DNA of 64,000 nt from an uncultured Lysobacteraceae bacterium (GTDB lineage: Bacteria > Pseudomonadota > Gammaproteobacteria > Xanthomonadales > Xanthomonadaceae), in the NCBI GenBank assembly GCA_902825775.1, contig CADECF010000001.1, forward strand, positions 1 to 64,000, in the 5' to 3' direction. The translations under genes and the position numbers were made by a program. Every line of letters begins with the position of its first letter. Position 1 is the first letter of the stretch. Below are positions 18,400 to 26,969 of the stretch, piece by piece. A model generated the notes under the pieces. The model was not told where the DNA came from, ran no database searches, and was given only the letters and a program-made list of their open reading frames with translations.

Positions 18400-20073
18400 C
18401 TACTTCGCGGCCTTCGCCATCTCGCCCTGAGGCGTAATCGTCGGCAGGAATTTCGGCGCCTTGCGCGCTTTCGTCGCTTGCTCGAACGAATACGCCAACT
18501 CGATCAAGCGCGGTTCGCTCCAGGCCGGGCCCATGAAGGTGATGCCGAGCGGCAGGCCGTGGCTGTCGCCCATCGGCACGCTGATGCTCGGCGTGCCTGC
18601 GACCGCAGCCGCGCCGTAGCCGGCGCCGGTGAAGTGGTCGCCATTGACCGGGTCGGTCAGCCACGCCGGCGACATCGACGGCGCGACCAGCGCGTCGAGC
18701 TTGTTCGCCTTCAACGCCGCATCGATGCCTTCGGGGCCGGCGAGCCTGCGCGCCTTGGTGCGCGCTTCGATGTAGGCCGCATCGCTCAACGGACCCTTGG
18801 CTTGCGCTTTCTCGAACTGTTCCTGCGCGAAGTAGGGCATCTCGGCGGCGGCGTTATTCTTGTTGAACTCGATCAGTTCGGCGAGCGTTTTCACCGGCGC
18901 GCCGCTGGCGGCCAGATAGCTCTCCAGATCGGCCTTGAACTCGTACAGCAGCACTTCGAGCTCAGGCTCGTCCCACTCGCCGAGCGTCGGGATTTCGACG
19001 TCGACCACTTCGGCGCCCGCGGACTTCATCGATGCGATCGCTTTTTCCATCGCCGCATCGACGTCGGGCTGGTAACCCATCAGCTTGCGCACCACGCCGA
19101 TGCGCGCGCCTTTCAAACCGTCGGTTTTCAGGCTTGCGGTGTAGTCGAACAACGCGCGGCCGACGCTGTTTTTGGTGGCCGCGTCGGCGTCGTCCTTGCC
19201 GGTGATGGCGGCAAGCATTACGGCCGCATCGGCGACGGTGCGCGTCATCGGGCCGGCAGTGTCCTGGCTGTGCGAGATCGGGATGATGCCGCTGCGGCTC
19301 ACCAGGCCCACCGTCGGCTTGAGGCCGACTAAGCCGGCGACGGCAGCGGGACAGACGATGCTGCCGTCGGTTTCCGTGCCGATGCCTACCGCCGCCAGAT
19401 TCGCCGCGATCGCCGTGCCGGTGCCGGAGCTGGAGCCGCAGGGATTGCGATCCAGCGCGTAAGGATTCTTGGTCTGTCCGCCGCGTCCGCTCCAGCCGGA
19501 GGTCGAACGCGAGGAACGGAAGTTGGCCCACTCGCTGAGATTGGTTTTGCCCAGGATCACCGCGCCGTTTTCGCGCAGCCGCTTGACCAGAAAGGCGTCG
19601 GTTTTAGGACGGTGGTTGGCCAAAGCCAGCGAGCCTGCGGAATTGACCATCGGCGTGGCATCGATGTTGTCCTTCAACAGCACCGGAATGCCGTGCAGCG
19701 GTCCGCGCAATGTGCCGGCTTTGCGCTCCGCGTCGAGCGCGTCGGCTTCCTTCAGTGCATTCGGATTCAGTTCGATGACGGCATTGAGACGCGGGCCGGC
19801 ATCGTCGATCGCCGCGATGCGGTCGAGGTAGGCCTGGGTCAGCGCATGGCTGCTGATGTCGCCTTTCTCCATGCGCGCACGCAGGCTGGCGATATCGGCT
19901 TCGTCGAAAGCGAATGCGCTGGGTGCGGCAGTGATCGCGGCAGGCTGTTCGGCCGAAGCGGGCGCTTTAGCCGGCGCGGCGGAAGAGGCCGTGGGTTCGG
20001 AAGCATTGCGCTGACAGGCGGCCAGGGCCAAGGCTGCAACCAGCGGCAGCAGTACGGGCGTGCGAAGCGGCAT
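18400..20073 (-). CDS. pam: Peptide amidase-like lipoprotein (amidase signature family)
   Basis: The 557-residue protein has a lipoprotein signal (LALAAC, lipidated Cys20), an Ala/Pro/Ser-rich linker (about residues 22-52) and an amidase-signature domain. The Ser-cisSer-Lys triad is Lys134 (LLKDNID), Ser214 (CGSSSG) and Ser238 (GTETDGSIV). From recall, the domain closely follows the Stenotrophomonas maltophilia peptide amidase, which hydrolyses C-terminal amide groups of peptides, including LNAVIELNPNALKEAD and FRSSRSTSGWSGRGG. The lipid anchor suggests a membrane-attached periplasmic or outer-membrane enzyme. Transcribed alone on the minus strand, it meets the BNR gene convergently. Confidence 0.88.
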   Translation of the reverse strand: MPLRTPVLLPLVAALALAACQRNASEPTASSAAPAKAPASAEQPAAITAAPSAFAFDEADIASLRARMEKGDISSHALTQAYLDRIAAIDDAGPRLNAVIELNPNALKEADALDAERKAGTLRGPLHGIPVLLKDNIDATPMVNSAGSLALANHRPKTDAFLVKRLRENGAVILGKTNLSEWANFRSSRSTSGWSGRGGQTKNPYALDRNPCGSSSGTGTAIAANLAAVGIGTETDGSIVCPAAVAGLVGLKPTVGLVSRSGIIPISHSQDTAGPMTRTVADAAVMLAAITGKDDADAATKNSVGRALFDYTASLKTDGLKGARIGVVRKLMGYQPDVDAAMEKAIASMKSAGAEVVDVEIPTLGEWDEPELEVLLYEFKADLESYLAASGAPVKTLAELIEFNKNNAAAEMPYFAQEQFEKAQAKGPLSDAAYIEARTKARRLAGPEGIDAALKANKLDALVAPSMSPAWLTDPVNGDHFTGAGYGAAAVAGTPSISVPMGDSHGLPLGITFMGPAWSEPRLIELAYSFEQATKARKAPKFLPTITPQGEMAKAAK

Positions 20074-20158
20074 ATCGGATCCCCAGAGAGCCGGCCGGCG
20101 GCGCGGCAGCGCGCAGCATCACGCGCCGGCGGCCGGCTGGCAATAGCCCCGGGCTTTT

Positions 20159-20291
20159 CGTGGGAGCGGCTTCAGCCGCGATCTCTTGATCTTGATCCTG
20201 CTCTTGAGCCGTCATTCCCGCGAAGGCGGGAACCCAGTGACTTTGCTCTTGTTGTCGTGGTCAAAAGCTCGCGGCTGAAGCCGCTCCCACG
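20159..20291. repeat. Family A repeat, copy 3, with a nested family B element
   Basis: Same organisation as 16964-17087: outer arms with core GTGGGAGCGGCTTCAGCCGC and a central TCATTCCCGCGAAGGCGGGA palindrome near 20212-20231. It lies between the DUF2127-like gene and the peptide amidase gene, both on the minus strand. Confidence 0.92.
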
Positions 20292-20304
20292 AAAAGCCGC
20301 CCCA

Positions 20305-20772
20305 CTACTGCTTGCGTTTGACCAGGTCGCGGCCCAGCACCCAGACGACGATCAGGTTGATCGCTACCACCGCCATCGACAGCCAGCCGGGATGGCGGAA
20401 TACGGCATAGATGTCGAAGGGCAGATAGGCCGCGGCCGCCAGGCAGCCGAGCCAGGACGCCCAAACCTTGGCGCGCCACAAGCCCCAGGCCTCGATCAGA
20501 TGCACGATGCCGTAGAACAACACGCCGGCGGCGGCGAAATGCACCGAATGCGGGCTGATCGCGTTCGCCAACCAAGCCATCGCGCCGTGATCGGGATCGA
20601 GTTGGAATTTGGCGATCAGCAGGTCCACCCAATGCCGCAGCGGCGCGGGACCCAGCAATTCCAGCCCGCTCGCCGCCAGAACGGCCAGCGCGCCTTTGAG
20701 CGCTTCGACGACGGCGATCACATGCAGCCCCGGATGCGCATGCGGATCCGGGTTGTAGTGCTGCTCGGTCAT
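20305..20772 (-). CDS. DUF2127-like small membrane protein
   Basis: This 155-residue protein has about four hydrophobic segments, starting with GLHVIAVVEALKGALAVLAA (residues 15-34), and later IDAYxxF/HPGWLSMAVVAINLIVVWVL. The pattern GLxxIAxxEaxKGxLxL and the tetraspanning layout match DUF2127 proteins, whose function is unknown. It is ten bases downstream of typA on the minus strand, so it is probably co-transcribed with it, though no functional link is evident. Confidence 0.75.
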   Translation of the reverse strand: MTEQHYNPDPHAHPGLHVIAVVEALKGALAVLAASGLELLGPAPLRHWVDLLIAKFQLDPDHGAMAWLANAISPHSVHFAAAGVLFYGIVHLIEAWGLWRAKVWASWLGCLAAAAYLPFDIYAVFRHPGWLSMAVVAINLIVVWVLGRDLVKRKQ

Positions 20773-20782
20773 CCTTCGAAGC

Positions 20783-22627
20783 TTACGCGGCGCGCGAGGC
20801 GCGCTTGCGGTCCACTTCGGTGCGTTGCTTCTTGCGCAGGCGGATGGCCTTGGGCGTGATCTCGACCAGTTCGTCGTCGTCGATGAACTCCAGCGCCTGT
20901 TCCAGCGAGAACTTGATCGGCGGGATCAACCCTTCGTCGTCGTCTTTGCCCGAGGCGCGGAAGTTGGTCAGCTGCTTGCCGCGCAAGGCGTTGACCGTAA
21001 GGTCGTTGTCCTTGCTGTGGATGCCGACGATCTGGCCTTCGTAGATCTCTTCGCCCGGTTCGATGAAGAGGCGGCCGCGTTCCTGCATCGCGATCTGCGC
21101 ATAAGCGGGCGAGGGGCCGGTGCCGTTGGAGATCAGCACGCCGTTCTGGCGCTGGCCGATGTCGCCTTCCGCGCGCGGGCCGTAGTGGTCGAACACGTGG
21201 AACAGCAGGCCGGTGCCGGCGGTGATCGTACGGAATTCGGTCTGGAAACCGATCAATCCGCGCGCCGGGATCATGAATTCGATGCGCACGCGGCCCTTGC
21301 CGTCCGGTTCCATATTGGTCAGCTGCGCCTTGCGCTCGCCCAGGCGCGACATCACGCCGCCCTGGAACTGTTCTTCCAGATCCACGACCAATTGTTCGAA
21401 CGGTTCCTGCGCCACGCCGTCGATCTGCTTGATGATCACTTCCGGACGCGACACGGCCAACTCGTAGCCTTCGCGGCGCATGGTTTCGATCAGGATCGAC
21501 AGATGCAGTTCGCCGCGGCCGCTGACTTTGAATTTGTCGGCGTCGGCGGTGTCTTCGACCTTGAGCGCGACGTTGTGCTGGGTTTCGCGGTTCAAACGGT
21601 CGCGCAACTGGCGCGAAGTCAGGAACTTGCCGCCGCTGCGATCCTTGGTGCCGGCGAACGGCGAATCGTTCACCTGGAAAGTCATCGAGATGGTCGGTTC
21701 GTCGACGGTCAGTACCGGCAGCTGTTCGGCCGACGACGTGTCGCAGACCGTATCGGAAATGCCCAGGCCTTCGATGCCGGAGATCGCGATGATGTCGCCG
21801 GCCTGCGCTTCCTTCACTTCATGGCGCTCGAGGCCGAGGAAGCCGAGTACCTGCAGCACTTTGGCGTTGCGGGTCTTGCCTTCGCGGTCGATCACCGTGA
21901 CCTGCTGGTTGGTCTTGATCTTGCCGCGCTGCACGCGGCCCACGCCGATGATGCCGACGTAGTTGCTGTAGTCCAGCGAGGTGATGCGCATCTGGAACGG
22001 GCCGTCCAGGTCGACCGGCGGCGGCGCGACGTGGTCGACGATGGTCTGGAACAGCGGCGTCATGTTGCCTTCGCGAACGGTCGGCTCCAGGCCTGCGTAA
22101 CCGTGCAGCGCCGAGGCGTAGACGGTGTGGAAATCGAGTTGCTCGTCGGTGGCGCCGAGACGGTCGAACAGGTCGAAGGTCTGGTCCAGCACCCAGTCCG
22201 GACGCGCGCCGGGACGGTCGACCTTGTTGACCACCACGATCGGCTTGAAGCCCATCGCGAACGCTTTCTGGGTCACGAAGCGGGTCTGCGGCATCGGGCC
22301 GTCCATCGCGTCGACTAGGATCAGCACCGAGTCGACCATCGACAGCACGCGCTCCACCTCGCCGCCGAAGTCGGCGTGGCCGGGGGTGTCGACGATATTG
22401 ATGCGGTATTCCTCGCCGGCCGGGGACTTCCAGCGGATCGCCGTGTTCTTGGACAGGATCGTGATGCCGCGTTCCTTTTCCAGATCGTTGCTGTCCATCA
22501 TCCGCTCGGTGGTGACCGTGCGATCGCTGAACGTGCCCGACTGCTTGAGCAGCTGGTCGACGAGGGTGGTCTTGCCGTGGTCGACGTGGGCGACGATGGC
22601 GATATTGCGAAGGCGTTCGATGGACAT
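20783..22627 (-). CDS. typA: Ribosome-associated GTPase TypA/BipA
   Basis: The 614-residue protein is a translational GTPase of the EF-G family that binds the ribosome and aids 50S assembly and stress adaptation. GTPase motifs seen: AHVDHGKTT (residues 13-21), [14 protein letters not shown], and [10 protein letters not shown]. The start is the ATG at 22627 ([20 protein letters not shown]); a longer upstream frame is not supported. A TATAAT (22692-22697, minus strand) lies 65 bp upstream. Confidence 0.97.
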   Translation of the reverse strand: MSIERLRNIAIVAHVDHGKTTLVDQLLKQSGTFSDRTVTTERMMDSNDLEKERGITILSKNTAIRWKSPAGEEYRINIVDTPGHADFGGEVERVLSMVDSVLILVDAMDGPMPQTRFVTQKAFAMGFKPIVVVNKVDRPGARPDWVLDQTFDLFDRLGATDEQLDFHTVYASALHGYAGLEPTVREGNMTPLFQTIVDHVAPPPVDLDGPFQMRITSLDYSNYVGIIGVGRVQRGKIKTNQQVTVIDREGKTRNAKVLQVLGFLGLERHEVKEAQAGDIIAISGIEGLGISDTVCDTSSAEQLPVLTVDEPTISMTFQVNDSPFAGTKDRSGGKFLTSRQLRDRLNRETQHNVALKVEDTADADKFKVSGRGELHLSILIETMRREGYELAVSRPEVIIKQIDGVAQEPFEQLVVDLEEQFQGGVMSRLGERKAQLTNMEPDGKGRVRIEFMIPARGLIGFQTEFRTITAGTGLLFHVFDHYGPRAEGDIGQRQNGVLISNGTGPSPAYAQIAMQERGRLFIEPGEEIYEGQIVGIHSKDNDLTVNALRGKQLTNFRASGKDDDEGLIPPIKFSLEQALEFIDDDELVEITPKAIRLRKKQRTEVDRKRASRAA

Positions 22628-22691
22628 GACGAGAGGGGCGCCGGAGATGCTTTTGAGGGCAGGGCGCAAAGGTCGGTTAGGGAAGCCGGCT

Positions 22692-22697
22692 ATTATA
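22692..22697 (-). promoter_or_regulatory. Probable typA -10 box
   Basis: Read on the minus strand, TATAAT is followed by AGCCGGCTTCCC, a discriminator similar to those after TAAAAT at 32415 (prpB) and CAAAAT at 46255 (prpD). No good -35 is visible. It lies 65 bp before the typA start, in the divergent typA-ppiB gap. Confidence 0.5.
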
Positions 22698-22829
22698 GCG
22701 GTCTGAGACGCCGGTTTTGGCGTCGGCGGGCGTGAAAAGGCGCTATTGCGGCCCCATAACGTGAATCGCCGTTTATTCCCCCTGTTTGTACCTAATTCCG
22801 CCGCGAACCCACCCAACCCGGAGCAAACC

Positions 22830-23324
22830 ATGAGTCTCATCGCCACTTTCGACACCGACCGCGGCCCGATCAAGGTCGAGCTTTACCCCGACAAGGCACC
22901 GCTGACCGTGGCCAATTTCGTCAATCTGGCCAAGCGCGGTTTCTACAACGGCCTTAACTTCCACCGGGTGATCCCCGATTTCATGATCCAGGGCGGCTGC
23001 CCGCAAGGCACCGGCACCGGCGGCCCGGGCTACAAGTTCGAGGACGAAGCCAAGAACGGCGTAGGCCACGAGCGCGGCGTGCTGTCGATGGCCAATGCCG
23101 GCCCCAACACCAACGGCAGCCAGTTCTTCATCACCCATGTCGCCACCCCGTGGCTGGACGGCAAGCACACCGTGTTCGGCAAGGTCGTTTCCGGCATCGA
23201 AGCGGTCGATGCGGTGAAGCAGGGCGACAAGATCAAGTCGGTCACGATCGAAGGCGACGCCGATGCGGCGCTGGCTGCTAAGGCCGATCGTGTGGCGGAG
23301 TGGAACAAGATCCTGGCCGCATAA
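22830..23324 (+). CDS. ppiB: Peptidyl-prolyl cis-trans isomerase, cyclophilin type
   Basis: The 164-residue cytoplasmic cyclophilin has the core [20 protein letters not shown], the active-site [20 protein letters not shown] and FGKVVSG. It catalyses proline isomerisation. There is no signal peptide, so it is the PpiB rather than the PpiA type. GGAGCAAACC precedes the ATG. Divergent from typA. Confidence 0.96.
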   Translation: MSLIATFDTDRGPIKVELYPDKAPLTVANFVNLAKRGFYNGLNFHRVIPDFMIQGGCPQGTGTGGPGYKFEDEAKNGVGHERGVLSMANAGPNTNGSQFFITHVATPWLDGKHTVFGKVVSGIEAVDAVKQGDKIKSVTIEGDADAALAAKADRVAEWNKILAA

Positions 23325-23338
23325 GGCGAGGGTGCTTT

Positions 23339-23414
23339 TGTGGGAGCGGCTTCAGCCGCGAGCTTTCAAGCATCGATGCGAGCCGAAGAGCTCGCGGCTG
23401 AAGCCGCTCCCACA
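23339..23414. repeat. Family A repeat, copy 4
   Basis: Arms with core GTGGGAGCGGCTTCAGCCGC at both ends (23339-23365 and 23388-23414) sit between the convergent ppiB and lipoprotein genes. It is followed directly by a family F unit, AGCGGGGCAAGCTCCGCTCT, within 23424-23451. Confidence 0.93.
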
Positions 23415-23423
23415 TAGATCAGG

Positions 23424-23451
23424 AGCAGCGGGGCAAGCTCCGCTCTACAAA
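23424..23451. repeat. Family F hairpin repeat, copy 1
   Basis: AGCAGCGGGGCAAGCTCCGC, then TCTACAAA. A nearly identical copy at 24022-24050 lies inside the signal-peptide coding region of the next gene, differing by one base (CTCC/CCCC). Confidence 0.85.
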
Positions 23452-23459
23452 TCCGGCGC

Positions 23460-24083
23460 CTACTTCCAGCGCAGTGTATCGAGCATCCGGTCGACCTTCT
23501 GCGCGTCGCGCGGATAGTAGTACTCGCTGGGCGCCATGAAGATCGCCAGCGCCAACTCGCGGTCGTGTTCGAACGCCGCCGCCATGGCCTGGTATTTCAG
23601 CCCTTCCTGATTGGCGAGCGTCATCTCGAAACGCAGGCCTTCGTGGTTGCCGAACGTGACCGGGCGCAGGTTGCTCGCCGAAATATTGATCGCACCCGAT
23701 GCGAGCAAGCCGTCGACGATCAGATCGCGCAGTTCGTCCGCGCGCATGCCCGGTTTGAAGAACGGGCCGTCGGGCCGGCGTTTGGTCTGGCGGCTGCCGA
23801 GGAAAATGTACTCGCGCTCGCGCACTGCCGGGACCAGATAGAGACGGTTGAGCAATTCGCCGTCCATGGTCCACAGCTGGAAACGCGTGCCGGCTATGCG
23901 CGTCCATTCCATTTCGCTGTTGATGGCGAGTTTTTTGCCGGCGGGATTGGGGCCGGGTTCGACCAAGCGCTCGCCGCTGGAGGCGCAGGCTGCGAGCAGA
24001 ACGGTCAGCAAGAGGGCCAAAAGCAGCGGGGCAAGCCCCGCTCTACAAAGCGAGGGGCGCATCTGCGTCGTTTGAAGGTTCAT
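23460..24083 (-). CDS. Lipoprotein of unknown function
   Basis: The 207-residue protein has a lipobox LLAAC (lipidated Cys33) after a long hydrophobic run, and is predicted to be a periplasm-facing lipoprotein. No known domain was recognised; the C-terminal half has GNHEGLRFEMTLAN and EYYYPRDAQKVDRMLDTLRW. The ATG overlaps the stop of the M48 protease gene (ATGA), so the two are translationally coupled. Residues 11-20 (SLCRAGLAPL) are encoded by a family F repeat (24022-24050), so the signal peptide is partly repeat-derived. Function unknown, probably linked to the protease. Confidence 0.8.
   Translation of the reverse strand: MNLQTTQMRPSLCRAGLAPLLLALLLTVLLAACASSGERLVEPGPNPAGKKLAINSEMEWTRIAGTRFQLWTMDGELLNRLYLVPAVREREYIFLGSRQTKRRPDGPFFKPGMRADELRDLIVDGLLASGAINISASNLRPVTFGNHEGLRFEMTLANQEGLKYQAMAAAFEHDRELALAIFMAPSEYYYPRDAQKVDRMLDTLRWK
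24022..24050. repeat. Family F hairpin repeat, copy 2, inside a signal-peptide coding region
   Basis: This copy (core AGCGGGGCAAGCCCCGCTCT) codes on the minus strand for SLCRAGLAPL in the leader of the lipoprotein at 23460-24083. The other copy, 23424-23451, lies just after that gene's stop, so the CDS is flanked and invaded by the same family. Confidence 0.85.
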
Positions 24084-25246
24084 GGCTTGCCTCCCAGCTT
24101 GTCCATTTCGCGTTGAACGAAAGCGCGGTCGTCGGCTTGCGGTATCGCCGCCAGGTAGTTTTGGAATGCGGCGCGCGCCGCGACGGTGCTGCCGGCATCG
24201 CGCAGCGCGAAGCCGTGTTCGCGCCAGGCGGCTGCAGGCGTACCCGGCATCGTCACCGCCTGCGCGTACAGTTTCGCGGCCGCGGCGCGGTCGCCATCGG
24301 CGTTGCGGCGGCGGTGCGCTTCGCCCAGGTAGAACGTCAGCACGCCGTGGTCTTCGCGCGGCGAATCCTTCAACAGCTCGCCGATCACCAGCAACGAAGC
24401 CGCGTATTCGCGGCGTGCGACTTCGGCATTCAGCCAATGCTCCAGATAAGGCCGCGCGACCGCGCGGTACTCGTTGCGACGTCGCTCGCGCGGCGGGTCC
24501 GGTACGGCCTGCGCCGCGACCGTGATATCGGCCAGCCGCTCGGCGGTGGCAGGATGGGTGGAGAAGATCGCCGACGGCTTGCCGTAGCGTCGCGTGTCCT
24601 CCTCGCGTTTCATGCGCGCCCACAGGTCCACGCCTGCGCGCGGGTCGTAGCCATAGGCGACGATGGCCTGGAAACCGAGGCGGTCCGCCTCGCGCTCCTG
24701 GTCGCGGGTGAATTTGAACAGCGTGGCGTAACCGGCCAGCGAGCCGAGCATGGCCGTGGTCGGCGCGCCGGCGCCGTAAGCCAGCACTTGAAACACGCCC
24801 AATGCCGCGCTGGTGTCCTTGATCCGCCGCCATTGCCGCAAAGAATGCTGCGCGCGGAAGTGGCCGACCTCGTGGCCCAGCACGAAGGCGATTTCGGCCT
24901 CGTCGCGCGCGCGCAACAGCGCGCCCGTCCAGACCAGCATCACGCCGTTGGGCGCCATGCTGGCGTTGAATTGCGGCACATCCATCACATAGACGCGCAG
25001 GTCTTTGCAATAGTCGCCGGCGACTTCGCAGGCCACCTTGCGCACATAGTCGTTGAGCGCGGGATCGCGCACCCGCAACGGCGAGCGCTGCAATTCTGTT
25101 TCGGCGCGCTCCATCGCGTACCAAAGCTCGGCTTCGTCGCTGCCGGCGGTGGGCGTGGTGCCGGGTTTGTTGTCGCGTACGGGCGCCTGGCTGGCGCAGG
25201 CAGACAAGCCAAGCAGCAAGGCGAGCGCAAGTGCGGGCGATTTCAT
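24080..25246 (-). CDS. M48 family metalloprotease, lipoprotein
   Basis: The 388-residue protein has a lipobox LSAC (Cys17) and a gluzincin active site, GHEVGHFRAQH, with His125 and His129 as zinc ligands, Glu126 catalytic and a third ligand in RDQEREADRLGF (Glu184). This is an M48 peptidase related to BepA/LoiP, here lipid-anchored in the periplasm. The second half contains tetratricopeptide-like helices (about 250-380) such as AAAKLYAQAVTMPG. ATGA overlaps with both the upstream and downstream genes show a three-gene operon. Substrate unknown; a role in outer-membrane protein quality control is inference. Confidence 0.88.
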   Translation of the reverse strand: MKSPALALALLLGLSACASQAPVRDNKPGTTPTAGSDEAELWYAMERAETELQRSPLRVRDPALNDYVRKVACEVAGDYCKDLRVYVMDVPQFNASMAPNGVMLVWTGALLRARDEAEIAFVLGHEVGHFRAQHSLRQWRRIKDTSAALGVFQVLAYGAGAPTTAMLGSLAGYATLFKFTRDQEREADRLGFQAIVAYGYDPRAGVDLWARMKREEDTRRYGKPSAIFSTHPATAERLADITVAAQAVPDPPRERRRNEYRAVARPYLEHWLNAEVARREYAASLLVIGELLKDSPREDHGVLTFYLGEAHRRRNADGDRAAAAKLYAQAVTMPGTPAAAWREHGFALRDAGSTVAARAAFQNYLAAIPQADDRAFVQREMDKLGGKP

Positions 25247-26001
25247 CGCGGCTCACCTCGCATGCCTTTGAGCAGGTCGCCGGCGGTCTCGCGTGCGCCG
25301 GCTACGTCGCGCAGGTCGCCGGTCTGGTCGAGCAGCAGGTTGTGCCAGACCACCTGGCCGGTGCGCAGATCGACCAGCGACGCCAATCCGATCTGGGTAC
25401 CGCCGCCGATGTCGCCGCCCAGCAGCACGAAACCGACGATCCGCATCGCCGCCCGTCCGCCGCTGGTATAGCTGTCGCGGATATAGGTGAACAGCGCGTA
25501 GTCCGCGCCCGTGGCCTGGCGCAGTTCGGCCACGCCCGGGCCCAGGGTCCAGTCGAACCTGCCGTGTTTGTTGCGCAGGCCGCCGCTGGCGCTACTGCTG
25601 GCGCGCGACCATTCCAGGATGCTCAGCGACACGGCCTGGTTGAGCAGATGCAGCTGGCGCAGGCGGTTTTCCGAGCCGGCGTCGGCGGGCAGGTAGAAGT
25701 CCGGGCGCATGGCGATGCCCTGGGCCTGCAGGACATCGCGGGCGGCCTGCGGGTAGAGCCTGCGGGCGGCTTCGGTCCATTCCTTGCGCGGCTCGGCGGC
25801 GCCGCCGACCAGCATTTCGGAGAGCTCGATGTCGGCCTCCACCAGCACCACGCTGCCGTCGATCCGCAGCGGCTGGCCGGTGGTGTCCCGGGCGGTGCGG
25901 ACTTGGGTGGAGACACAGCCGGTCAGCAGGGCGCCGGTAAGCAAAAGCCCCATGGCGACCGAACGCCGTACCGCGTGGCGAATAAGCAGAGTCGGGATCA
26001 T
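25243..26001 (-). CDS. Lipoprotein of unknown function, first gene of the M48 operon
   Basis: The 252-residue protein has a lipobox LTGC (Cys29) and a C-terminal region with GGGTQIGLASLVDLRTGQVV, a layout seen in secreted lipoproteins of the CsgG/TolB-like kind. I cannot assign a family. The ATG at 26001 follows AGGGGGT; an upstream ATG at 26070 lacks support. It begins the three-gene overlapping operon with the M48 protease, which suggests a partner or substrate of that enzyme. Confidence 0.78.
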   Translation of the reverse strand: MIPTLLIRHAVRRSVAMGLLLTGALLTGCVSTQVRTARDTTGQPLRIDGSVVLVEADIELSEMLVGGAAEPRKEWTEAARRLYPQAARDVLQAQGIAMRPDFYLPADAGSENRLRQLHLLNQAVSLSILEWSRASSSASGGLRNKHGRFDWTLGPGVAELRQATGADYALFTYIRDSYTSGGRAAMRIVGFVLLGGDIGGGTQIGLASLVDLRTGQVVWHNLLLDQTGDLRDVAGARETAGDLLKGMRGEPR

Positions 26002-26203
26002 CGCAATACCCCCTGAGAATGCAGATGTTAGGCCATGCTCCCGGCGCACTAGGACCGATCGCCACGGCACTGCGGCCTTTCGTCGCCAAACTGAGCCTTA
26101 CCGTATTCGACCGCCGTGCGCTCAGCTGCGGCTAGACCCTTCCCGTTCGTCGAAGACGCCGTGCGGACCCTTACAATTGCGTTGCGCTCTATAGCCGTCA
26201 GGA

Positions 26204-26233
26204 CCGAACGGCGGTTAGGGAGCCGCCGTTCGG
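26204..26233. other. Strong hairpin between minus-strand genes
   Basis: CCGAACGGCGG (26204-26214) and its exact complement (26223-26233), loop TTAGGGAG, form an 11-bp stem 47 bp after the stop of the 26280-26801 gene on its own strand. No T-tract follows on either strand, so it is not a standard terminator. Confidence 0.65.
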
Positions 26234-26279
26234 GTGGATCGCAAAGTGCGGGCTGTTGCGGCCGCCGCTGCGCCGGACG

Positions 26280-26801
26280 TCAAATATTCGTCTCGGTGAA
26301 TTCGCCTTCCATGAAAAAGATCGTCTCGAGCTTGTGTTTCGGCGCGATCCGGCAAACGAGCACGGCATTATTGTCGTTGCCCACGGGGAACGCGGTCGGG
26401 TCGAAACTGACCGCCCCGACGGGATCGCCGTTGTCGGTAGCCGATGCCGTCATGGAGACGAGGTTGGCGTAATGCGCCCAGCCGGCGGTCATCGTGCATT
26501 GGTTTTGCGAAAGAGGCGCTGCCCCTCCCTTGCGGAACCAAACTTGGACCACCCCCTCCGCCGTTCCCCAGGCTTCGTCCGCATCTTTCGGCAAAGGGCA
26601 GATGACGTACCGGTACGTGTCGTAGTTGTTGGCGATGCCGTCGGCGCGGATGCGCAGCAAGGCCGGGTCAAGGGCCACAGAGGTATACGGCTGGCAGACG
26701 GCGGGGCTGATGGCCTTGGCATCGATGGCTCGCGCCGGTTCGGAAGCGGCAAGCGCGATCAGGGCCATCGAAACCGCCAGACTGGTCGATAGGGTCTTCA
26801 T
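26280..26801 (-). CDS. Secreted protein of unknown function with four cysteines
   Basis: The 173-residue protein has a signal peptide (MKTLSTSLAVSMALIALAAS, cleavage likely near residue 25) and four Cys in AVCQP, VICPLP, NQCTM and LVCRIA, which could form two disulfides. No domain was recognised. Its A/T content is above that of the neighbours, suggesting a less-constrained or acquired gene. The start is the ATG at 26801, preceded by a GGAGAACC site. Confidence 0.7.
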   Translation of the reverse strand: MKTLSTSLAVSMALIALAASEPARAIDAKAISPAVCQPYTSVALDPALLRIRADGIANNYDTYRYVICPLPKDADEAWGTAEGVVQVWFRKGGAAPLSQNQCTMTAGWAHYANLVSMTASATDNGDPVGAVSFDPTAFPVGNDNNAVLVCRIAPKHKLETIFFMEGEFTETNI

Positions 26802-26914
26802 GGTGGTTCTCCGGAAAGTGAGTGAGAGCGCCGGAAGTAAGTTCGGTCGCCCGATTAAGGACGGGAAATCTCGGAAAACTGGCCATCCGGGACGCCCGAA
26901 ATCGAGGGCTGTGT

Positions 26915-26920
26915 TAAAAT
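26915..26920 (+). promoter_or_regulatory. Probable aminotransferase -10 box
   Basis: TAAAAT is followed by TCGCGGGCTCCC and lies 50 bp before the ATG at 26970. It is the same core-promoter type as at 32415 and 46255. No clear -35 is visible. Confidence 0.5.
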
Positions 26921-26969
26921 TCGCGGGCTCCCTAGGTTCCTAGCCGAGCTCCCTCGAGAGGTTCCCGCG

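Noticed and set aside
26204..26233. 11-bp perfect hairpin considered as a terminator for the secreted protein gene
   Set aside because: Neither strand has a T-run after the stem; listed only as a hairpin.
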